Of a stretch of DNA of 64,000 nt, positions 52,074 through 62,300 are shown one piece after another. The stretch is from Cymbomonas tetramitiformis (Eukaryota > Chlorophyta > Pyramimonadophyceae > Pyramimonadales > Pyramimonadaceae), in contig LGRX02034311.1 in the NCBI GenBank assembly GCA_001247695.2, positions 1-64,000 on the forward strand, given 5' to 3'. Under the pieces are notes generated by a model that worked only from the letters and a program-made list of their open reading frames with translations, made no database searches and was not told the DNA's origin. Position numbers and translations under genes: made by a program. Positions within the stretch are counted from its first letter, which is position 1; each line of letters begins with the position of its first letter.

Positions 52074-53999
52074 CTTGTGGTAGGACCAAATCGACGATTT
52101 GGTCCTACCACGAGGAGTCGAGGACCAATGTTCCGATAATTTATTTGGCCATCTCCCGTGATTTGTGGTGTCTAACCAAGGAAAGGTGGTATATATAGGT
52201 CCTACTATATTAATTTATTTGAACGCTGGTTTGGCCTATATACATCCCATATATCCATGACGAACGCATTTCACACCTCTACACTCCAATTTTTCAAAAT
52301 GGAATTTTTGGAACATTCAAATTGTGGCAAATTAGTGACTCATCTTCAATAATTTTTTACAAATCATATATCAACGCTACACCTGCGCGGATGCCATCAA
52401 ATTGAACCTTTCACATGTACCAATCATATTTGGGCGGTAGGCCCGGTTGGAATGCATATATTGGCTCGTTTTGATGATGCAACTGTGGCAACAATTTGGG
52501 CGTTTGGGTTAGGATTTCGCCTCTAAAATAGAGTCACGAGAGCTGACCAGTCAGCCATTACAATTGCTTGCTAGAGGGCATATATGGCAAGGTTGGTGTG
52601 TGCGGCATGTTAAATCTTCAAGTATATATGTATTGTGAAGTTCTGAAAGCTTAATATAATCCAAATATCTTATTTTTCGACTGGCGTGTACACTTTATAA
52701 TGGATGAATGCCAATTTCTAAAGCTCGAAATTCACTAAAGTCGGAATTTACATCGGGTCGAACATGCGCCATGATGAAACAGAGCGGAAATGACGATGCG
52801 GGTGCGAAGTAACCGATTAAGTTATCTTATTTGGTCATAAACTCGAGATGTACAACCATGAGCATCACCGTGAGCCCCCATGTGACTCCTAATACTCCAA
52901 ATCACGGTGGTCCTTGTGGTAGGACCACCATTTACTTGAAGCTTTCGGCGAAATCGCACCCCTAAAGGATGTCGTCTAACCACACACCTAAAGTCGCATG
53001 GGGGCCGCCGCTATAATAAATAATCGATTCATTTAACTCATAAACATCATGCGCAAATGTTGCATGTGCCTCAAAAAGTCAATTTAGTGACCGAAACCGC
53101 AATTGCCCATTGGTCCTTGTGGTAGGACCATGAATTTGGGTAGTAGCCATGAAAGTTACGGCTCGCATGCTGATCATCTGCGAGCAAGGCGTTTAAGCAA
53201 TTTGCCCACACTTGGCGACCATTTCACAATTTGTTGACTCAGATATCGAGCTCATTCACAAACAATGTCACCCCGTGGATCAAAACGAGGCAGGGATAAT
53301 AAGCAAGCATCCACCGATAACGAGTCAGTGGGTGTGGTATCCTGCATGGTGACCTGTGCAAGGCTGTCACCGAGGGCACTTTGGACCACTTCATGATGGC
53401 GACCCTCCACCACCGTCCTTCCTCCGCCTCGCTTCCGCCCTCTTTTTCCATCACAGATGCAACCTCGCTCCACGTCCACCTCCTTCATCTGTTGCTTCTC
53501 CGCCGGCACGACCTTTTTAGCGCTCTGCGTAGTTTTGCCCTGCCGCGGTTTCCTAGGTTGATATGACCTAGATGAGCCCTTCGGGGCGCGCTATGAGGAG
53601 GATTTTAGCTCCCTCTGTTCTTCAGTTGCCTGCTTGCAGGATTACAGCGGACTCGTGACATCGTCATTATTCTCAGCGTAAATGTTATATTATTATTATA
53701 AGAACTCAAGTGTTGCCAACTTCGGGGAAGATAATTGAACTGAGAAAAGTAACATAATAATTGCGGTCGTTAGAGATTGGCTATCAAACAAATAGGAAAT
53801 AGTCTGAGAAGAGAAGAGCAGGAGAGATGAAGCCTCCTACAAAGCCAAACTGCCGAAGAACAAAGCTACAGACTGAAAGACGATAATTTACGTTCTCAAA
53901 ATCTCAACAGTTCCAAGAATATCCTCTACAGCAACCAACGAGCTTTATGCTTCTAATACCGCGAAGAAAAGGTAGTCGTTACAGAGGCTGGCGTCGCAC
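52074..53999. other. AT-rich spacer with dispersed TGGTCCTTGTGGTAGGACCA motif
   Basis: The 20-bp imperfect hairpin TGGTCCTTGTGGTAGGACCA occurs at 52908-52927 and 53111-53130. Its right part abuts the Gypsy LTR at 52074-52088. No gene is supportable; the short frames near 53239-53566 have no motif. Confidence 0.55.
52077..52111. repeat. Perfect 35-bp palindrome (17-1-17)
   Basis: GTGGTAGGACCAAATCG, one base, then the exact complement. It lies 4 bp outside the Gypsy LTR tip. Confidence 0.93.
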
Positions 54000-54004
54000 T
54001 ATAA

Positions 54005-54895
54005 AATTGAATTCTCTAATCGTATTGCTACCCACAATTTTGCTTTTGACGTGTTTGATTTCGTGCCGACGAGTGGCAGCGGGTGAGGCACACTCAACCA
54101 AACAGCTTTGACAAAACGAATGACTTACTCAATCGTCGTTAGATGTGATACGAACGATGAGTTGTAATTCACGAAAATACATGAAGAGCACGCCTGGAGC
54201 TTTCAGCTTTGACACGAATGCATAAAGAGCACGCCTGGCGCCTGGAGCTTTCAGCTTTGACACCAAACATCAAGTGGATTTTTCACCAATCACCCGTTGA
54301 TTGAATTGAATTCTCTAATCGTATTGCTACCCACAATTTTGCTTTTGACGTGTTTGATTTCGTGCCGACGAGTGGCAGCGGGTGAGGCACACTCAACCAA
54401 ACAGCTTTGACAAAACGAATGACTTACTCAATCGTCGTTAGATGTGATACGAACGATGAGTTGTAATTCACGAAAATACATGAAGAGCACGCCTGGAGCT
54501 TTCAGCTTTGACACGAATGCATAAAGAGCACGCCTGGCGCCTGGAGCTTTCAGCTTTGACACCAAACATCAAGTGGATTTTTCACCAATCACCCGTTGAT
54601 TGAATTGAATTCTCTAATCGTATTGCTACCCACAATTTTGCTTTTGACGTGTTTGATTTCGTGCCGACGAGTGGCAGCGGGTGAGGCACACTCAACCAAA
54701 CAGCTTTGACAAAACGAATGACTTACTCAATCATCGTTAGATGTGATACGAACGATGAGTTGTAATTCACGAAAATACATGAAGAGCACGCCTGGAGCTT
54801 TCAGCTTTGACACGAATGCATAAAGAGCACGCCTGGCGCCTGGAGCTTTCAGCTTTGACACCAAACATCAAGTGGATTTTTCACCAATCACCCGA
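54005..54895. repeat. Three nearly identical 299-bp tandem units
   Basis: GAATTCTCTAATCG recurs at 54009, 54308 and 54607. The units differ by about one base (TCGTCGTTAG versus TCATCGTTAG). Each unit contains an internal duplication of AAGAGCACGCCTGG ... GGAGCTTTCAGCTTTGACAC. No coding frame. Confidence 0.95.
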
Positions 54896-55421
54896 TCCGA
54901 TTTTGGACAAACTACCGTCTCACGAAAGTTGACGATCACGAAACGATGTTGCTCCTAGATTGAAGTGTGTCGTGCTTGACGACGATGCGATACATAATGA
55001 AGAAACTTGGCCGTCTGAACGATTCAATGCTCATTGAATAACCAATATCACCGCCACAAAAGTAGACAAGGGCACATAAAGCACGGAGCATGCTACCCTT
55101 CACCTAACTTTTTTCTGCGTTTGCCCCAAACCGCAAATACAGTTTTTGCTACAATCGATTTTGAAATATTGTTGTTGGATGCATATCTCACCTCATCGTA
55201 CTCACAGTGGCTCAACTGGTGCGACTGGCAAGATATGCAATAAAAACGACAAAGGCACAAAGAGGACTTTCCAAACATGGTGATTGGTAAACGCTGCACT
55301 ATTGTCCAAGTGGAATGTTGAATCCAATCGGAGCAGACTTCTGACAAGTTCTGACATCAAACAATCGATAATAAACAAAACCATGCTCCAAAGTCGCCCC
55401 AAACTACACTCGCTCACCGTT
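54896..55421. other. Spacer
   Basis: No repeat, element end or supportable coding region seen. Confidence 0.4.
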
Positions 55422-56332
55422 TTATGTGTTGAATGTGAACTGCATTTTCGGAGGATTCCTTTCTGCTATAGCTGCCTTAAATTTTTCAGCAATGTCAGTG
55501 CACCTGGCAAGATCTGGTTGTAGCTTATTGTCTGCAGCCAACTTCTCTTGCAGGAATACATCCCAAGCTATCCCAAGCACTGGGTGAACATTGCCATACA
55601 CTGGGTGCAAGCCACACAGCCCAAAGTGAGGACGCATATCTAGGTTTTGCCAACTAGGTTGTGCATCCTGAAAGGGCGCCAACAGCTGAAGACGGTTCCC
55701 TCAAAATAGTTGACAGCAACTGAAGGCTCGGGCATGCACGCAACAGAGTTGAAAACCGAGAAAGTAAGACCAAAATTTTGCAAGCAGAGCACTTCCCACC
55801 TGGGACCATATGGCAGTGAAAGTGAGGAAACGAAGCCCCAAGTGCAGCTGTATATATCTGCTCCGCACCACTGACCTGTAGCAGGGCAGTGCTACTCTAA
55901 ATAAGTTCGCATTTGCAGACATCGCAAGAATGCAGTATCCCCACGCTGTGGATAAGTGCATGCGAGAAACAAATAAAACGGAGCCAGTGAGGCGGACACC
56001 GAGCTCACGTTGTTCCCTGCCGCCTTTATCGGGACCGGCACAGAAAGTGACCACTTCAAGGTAGTGTGTTCATACATGGCAGATCTTGGCTTGAAGTGGA
56101 TGGGCATGTTTCACACAAAAGGACGTGACCCAAAAAGACTTGTCACAAGTGATGCGAAACGCTGAACAGACGTGCGAAGGGAGGCAACAGCAGGAGCCCT
56201 CCACTCCATGCAACTTGCCTCCTTGAGAATCGCTTGACAATGGCGCAGCATGATACCAACCAACGCTGCCTCTTCGTCATTAAAATCAGCTGGCCCCTGT
56301 TCCAGCAGCGTCCACCTCTTGATTTTGAGCAA
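55422..56332 (-). CDS. Possible unrecognised exons on the minus strand
   Basis: Two stretches look mildly protein-like: 56332-56111 (QGPADFNDEEAALVGIMLRH) and 55682-55422 (GIAWDVFLQEKLAADNK, then DLARCTDIAEKFKAAIAERN up to a TAA stop). The first could be a charged helical exon and the second a terminal exon. No splice pair could be proven between them, and the frame at 55701-56054 is unconvincing. No family is recognised. Confidence 0.2.
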
Positions 56333-56422
56333 TAAATTAAAAAGTGATACTTGTTCACAAGCAACGATTTTCAGAACCCATATAGGACCCGTTTTTCAAC
56401 GCGCATTCGTTCTTGCCTTCCT

Positions 56423-56520
56423 GCCCGAGCTACGCAGTTCTCTCGATACCCAAGCAAGGCGACCTTCCTGCCCGAGCTAGGCAGTTCTCTCGATACCCAA
56501 GCAAGGCAACCTTCCTGCCG
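56423..56520. repeat. Two tandem units of about 49 bp
   Basis: GCCCGAGCTA(C/G)GCAGTTCTCTCG and CAAGCAAGGC(G/A)ACCTTCCTG occur twice in direct order. Confidence 0.85.
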
Positions 56521-58222
56521 TAGACTAGCCTCTTGTCGCACGAGCACGACGACCTTCGGGCCATAGGCGAGCCACTTGCCGCTTGACTTCAGGCCCTTCC
56601 AACCCTAGGCTAGCCTCTTGTCTCTCGCACACTTTTGTGTCAGTGGCGAACATCGAGGAAGGGCTTGTTTTCTGCGTTCAGTCGAAAGAGCTGCAAACGT
56701 AAAAGCATCTTAAAGTGGCAACTGCAGCGTTTTAGAAAGGAGGGCAAGTCCGTGTGATTCGTCCCCTTAGGCGGATTTGCGGCCGTGAGAGGCGCACCCG
56801 GAAGTGACGCTTCGAAACGAGCTGAAGATGGCCCTCAACCCCGATAGGAGCTCCTGCACTCAGAAAGACTCGAGCCAAGCCTAATATTTAGTATAAGAAC
56901 TTAACAGATCAGATTGCTACAAGAATACATGCTTCAATTCTCCAGACTAGGACAGATCGAGTGGCCCCTTCATAATTTACATTCAGCAGAATGAGCTTTG
57001 GGGTAACTTCTAAGTTACACGGTGCACGATTGAATGATTGTAAAGCAGCCAGGATTTTCCACACCCTTGTGTACGACGATCCACAGGTCATCCTCGAAGA
57101 GAATCCCTCCGTGTTCCGGCACCACTTCCTTTGCTACCTACACGTGGGGCCGCAAACCACTATAATAACCTCTTGTGACGTGCATGTGCATCTGCGAAGG
57201 AAGACTAGCACAATCTTATGAACTTGGTCACACGAGCTCTTCGTCACGCAGCGGCGGGACAACAATTAACCAGCTAGAACGGCGTGCTCCTATTACCTTA
57301 TCCGTGCATGTTGAAATTCTACACGCAAGAGAAGGTACGGCACCATCCAAGATGGGAAGGGCATAACGATCTAAAAGGTATATACACGAATACTGGGGCA
57401 TAACAAATATTGCAACAGGGCATATCTTAGACGGCTATGAAGTACAGGTATGGGTGAGGAAATTGTAACAATCACTGTATTACATGCTAACGCGCAAGGT
57501 GCAAACAATGGCAAGCTGTGGTTCTGGCGCCTTCCTAACAACGCAGGTTGTCTGGTTCCGGTTGCCTGGTTACCCTGGGTTACCTGTTGACACTTCTTGC
57601 AAGCAGGCTCAGCCATGCTTCAAGGTTGGAAAATGAGCAGGAGGCGTTTCGAAGCAAAACCTCCCGGCCGTTCTCTGATAACTCTCAAAACTCGAAGTTT
57701 TTCTCTGCTATTGGCCTCTCTACGAAATATGTATACAGATGGGACCAATCAGATCCTTATTTTACTAGCTGTTTTACTCGGAGCATGTAATTGCAAACGA
57801 AAGCAAACGAAAGGGAAGGGTTTGTATCAGACGAGAGGTGGGGGGGATAGTGACACTAGGCTTGGTCATCTCAATTTTGAGATCTCCGCTAGGCCTGTTC
57901 AAAGAAAAAGAAAAAGAAAAAACCACGCCCGTCGCTAGGCCTGTTCACCTATAGCTATAGGCCATCTGAATCTGATCGTTCGATCATCTCATCATTCGTT
58001 TATATTTTGTATTTTAATTTATACAAAGAATCTGATACAAACAGTGCAGTGATGAGTGAAATGAAAGACTCCAAAGCGAAAGGTCAGTTTTTTCAAAACT
58101 GTCAACTCGGTTTATATAAAAATCTGTTCGATCGCGAGTTCATGACTATGACTGACAGATGACGCTGACACAGTGTCGTCACAGGGTCATCATCCCGCTC
58201 TGCTATTCGCGGTTTGCTTGAG
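56521..58222. other. Spacer
   Basis: Only short frames without motifs. A short A5G repeat lies at about 57903-57920, and a Cys-free basic frame at 57597-57938 is considered chance. Confidence 0.4.
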
Positions 58223-58376
58223 TAAGGTAAGGTAAGGTAAGGTAATTTGCTTCGGTCCTAAACATAAAGAGCAGAGGCGGTTGAAGAGGTGCTAATTAGC
58301 CCCAATAATAATAATAATAATAATAATAACTACAATAATAACTACAATAATAATAACTATAATAATAATAATTAAA
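58223..58376. repeat. Microsatellites AAGGT and AAT
   Basis: Four AAGGT units at about 58225-58244 and an imperfect AAT/ACT trinucleotide run at about 58303-58376. Confidence 0.92.
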
Positions 58377-58622
58377 ATAGTAAAAATAATCGTATAACGT
58401 AGGAGGAACGTATATCGTAGGTAAAAATTAAAGAGATTGAGAAATGATAATATAATCACGTAATAGTTGCAAAACACAAGAGGGGCTCAACCCGCTTATC
58501 AGCGGGGTGACATCTAGAGAAAAAGCAAAGTGCTAGGCAATAAAAAACTCTAGAAGATGGAGAAGCAGCCATGGCCGGGTGAGTGGAGGGGTGGCTGAAT
58601 CTGAGCGGTGGGGAGGCGAAGT

Positions 58623-58914
58623 TGCTGGATTTGGCATGCCGACAGTGTCATCATCATCTGTGTCATCACCGATACGGTTCGACTACTATGACTTCTTCAC
58701 TGTCATCAACGCCATCTCCGATATCGACTTCGGTAGTCAGACAGTTCATAGCATCTGTCATTTCACATCTGACACCTTAGGGGCTGTCATCACACTCTTT
58801 CGGCGGAAGCTATAACACTTCGTATTATCTTGTGTATAGCTTCACAGTTTCACGGTTGACATATGTGAGTGTTGCACTTGACTTGTAGTGCTTGACTGCG
58901 TGTTTGTTCACACA
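58623..58914 (+). repeat. 5' LTR of Copia copy 2
   Basis: 292 bp, differing from the copy 1 LTRs by one base (CATCAACGCC instead of CATCAGCGCC). It ends TTCACACA and is followed by the same primer-site candidate GGTTTGCGCCCACC. Confidence 0.95.
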
Positions 58915-59387
58915 GGTTTGCGCCCACCACCGGCCTAAGGTGGTTTGTTAGAACCGCCAATTATGGCTGGCTAAAGCTCTTATAGGGGCTTGGGGCTGAG
59001 ATCCGGGCATGAGGTTCTAAACGCACTAGTCACGGAAGGGGTAGAGTGAGAGAGAGGATGTATTTCCGTTCGTGAGCACAATTGCCTAGGACTCAGGCGG
59101 ACCGGTCTAGCTAGCCGCAGCCTCCGAAGCAGTACGCGCGTCATCACCAAGCCTCACGACACGATCGCCACCCTCTCTTACCCTACCCTCTCCGCGGCTG
59201 TAAAATTTGAACCTTTGAACCCGCATTTTGAGCCCCTGCCCTTATTTTTTATAGATTGTTCAAGTGTAAATTTGTTTTCTCTTGCTGAGATCTTTTTAGT
59301 ACAATTTTTAGAACCTTGATCACCGAACATTTTGATTTATTGAATTTTCTAGACTAACGTTCGATCACCGCGACTGTAAATTTCGCC

Positions 59388-62300
59388 ATGGCCTCTACAC
59401 CTTACCAGTTAATGGCACCAGCGAGATTAAGAGCACATCCGGCTGGTGCCTCAAAGAGGCAATTGCAATTCGACCAACTGGTGGCCACACCAGTGGCTGC
59501 GCTTTCACAACAATCAGCGGCTGAAAAGAAGTTTGATTCTGATTCCGCAGCTTTTCTGGATGACCACCAGAAGATTGAGGCACTTGTGAGGGGGATTAAA
59601 TCGAAGCTGTGTGGCAAGGGGGATGCTATTGACGAGTGGAGGTTTTGTGGCGACGAGTCGAATGCTCGTTCGCTACTTGACTCCCTCGTTGAGGAGCTAA
59701 CCTCTCGTCTCACGCGGTTTAACCCCCTCTTCGCACATGCTTTCCGGCTGTCCGACGCGACCGCCACAGTGATGCCAACTCCAAACAAACTCCTAAAGGA
59801 GTTATTGGAGTATCTCTGTGGCGGGCCAGCGCTCGCTTCAGTGCGGGAAGCTCACCGTTACTTCCCTGACGACGGCAAAGTAATTCTTACCGCCTTAGTC
59901 AGGGACGTAATGCCCGACCTCGAAGACTTTGACAAAACGGACTTCATTTTCACACCCACAGTAGAGGTCCCGGCTGGAGTAAACCCCAAGCAGTTCATCA
60001 AGGCGTTCACTGACGCAGTCAGTAACGCTTCGACTGACTTGGGGCAACACTCTAGCCTAGACATCTCTAGGGAAGATGCGGTCCGTCTGTTTCTTCGTCG
60101 CACTTGTCCCGTCACCTACAAACAGGTGCACGAGGACTATGCGATTGAGAAGGTCAAAACACAAGCTGACCTGACCCTGGTGAGCTGTGGACTCGCGATT
60201 CAGCGAGTCTACAACACACTAGGGAAAACGAAGCAACTGACTAGCGCTTTCTATAATGATGCAGGACACCGCCACGGTGAACGTGGCGGTCTGGATTCCA
60301 GGGGAGCCCCTGACCTGCGCCCTCCCCGCCCGCGAGATGTATACTATCCTTCTCGATCTTCCCACCCCTTTAAGGGGAAGGGGAAGAGTTTCCGATTCGC
60401 TGCCTCCCCCTTGCCCAAGGGGGGGAATTGGCCGCAGGGAATCAGCAGGAAAGGCAAAGGCAAAGGCAAAGGCAAAGGCAAGAAGGGCAAAGGAAAATCG
60501 CAGAAGACCCGAGTCACCTTCCACCCGGGTTCCAAACAGTTCATGGGCAACTGTTGGTCCTGTGGTGGGAGGCACCGCCAGGCAGACTGTACACACATGC
60601 AGCACCTGGCGGCACACTCCATGCGGCTTGACCCCGAGGCTCTAGCCGAAGGGGCCTTCACGGATGTTCTGACAGCTCGCTTTCAGGCAGCTTATGAGCA
60701 TTCGGAGGAGGCCTTTCAGGCAGTCTGTTGGGAACACGGCACACCAGACATTTGTGACTCTTCGGAGTCGGTGTGCACGTACCCTGACGACGGGTCCATG
60801 TCCTTTGCCGCCTACCTCACCCAGGGGGATGAGGACTCTCATGCACCCGCTTGGGCACCACAGGAGTGGACTGACTCTGAGTGGGATGCTTGGGAGACTG
60901 ACTCCTACACTCAGGAACAACATGAAGAGTGGGATCGGCTTCAGAGGAAAGCTTCCGCAAAATTCCAGGCCTTTTGCTTTGCAGGGGAGGAAGCGGATTA
61001 CAATGAACAAGATCTTCAGGAGCCGTACTCTTCCCTTTCTCTAGGGAGAGTTCATTTCTACGGCTTCGGGGTGGGTGGTGTCGATCGTGACACCACGCAC
61101 ACCCCACCGGTCGTTGCCCGCATGGACTCTGCACCCGCCGTGGCACCGCTTGATTCTTCGTCGTTCTACCGTGCGGACCCGAGCATCGCATGCTCACCGT
61201 GTGACCCACAGCCTGCGTCTATCCGATCACGTCTCGACGCAGGCGTGATGTTATGCGGGGCCGCTCAGACATTGGATCATGCCGCGGCTGTATCGGGTGA
61301 CACACCGGACGATGCCGAGCATGGAGACACCTGTTTGCACCCCGTGTCAGCGCTCTTCGCACACGAGGCATCCCTGGAGCCTAGCTCCGGGTTGTTCGCT
61401 GACATGGTGTTGGCAGGTGACCTTCGGTTTCAGTCAATGACCGAACAACATCGAAGTGAGAAGCGGGAGGAAGGGGGGGCTTGGGGGCCGAGGTCTTGGA
61501 GTTCACAGCTGGAGTCTGTAACTGGACCGGAGCCCAGCCCTCCCGTGGAGCTGCGACTGTCCCTTCCCTCACGGGTTAAGGTGGCTACTCCTCCTGGCCT
61601 CACCGACAGAGAGCAGGACCACTGGGACAGGCTGTGGTGTGAGGATCACACCCAGCCCACCCGGTGGCACGACACCCTGCCGGCTTCAGCCGCAACGACG
61701 CCGAGGGTTCCACGAGTACCGCCTCCGGTGATGCCCTTCCCTCCCGGCCCTGGCCCGTGCTTTGTCCCTGCAGGAGCGGGACTATATGCCACGGCCACGG
61801 ACCCCCCTGCCAGCGGGCACGGGGTGCCTGCGGGGTCCGTGGTCGAGGCCTCGGACGAGACCGACGACCCTGAGCCCCGTGGCTCAGGGGAAGGACAGCA
61901 CTATGACCCTCCACCCTCCGTCACTAGCCCTACCCTGCGTAGGGGTGTAGGTAGGGGTGGTGTGCCATTCTACCGACATGCTCTCGTCTCCACCCTTGTT
62001 GTCCTCGGCTTCCTGGGCTGTGCCATGGCAGATGTAGACTTGCTTCAGGGACAGGAGGACGCCTCGGACAGATTGAGACTGCTGTCACCTGGGGGCCCAC
62101 GGGGAGGGGCCCAGGGGACGGGGACGGGGATACTGTATGACTGGGGCTCTGATGGTGGCACTTGGGCTGGTAACAATGGGAACAGTGGTTCTTGTGATTG
62201 GGAATGGTCAGATTCTGGGACTGGACACTCCTCCTCTGGATCTGGCACAGGAGACTCTCACAGTGACCACGGCCAGTTCCCCAGCTCGGGTATGCCGCCC

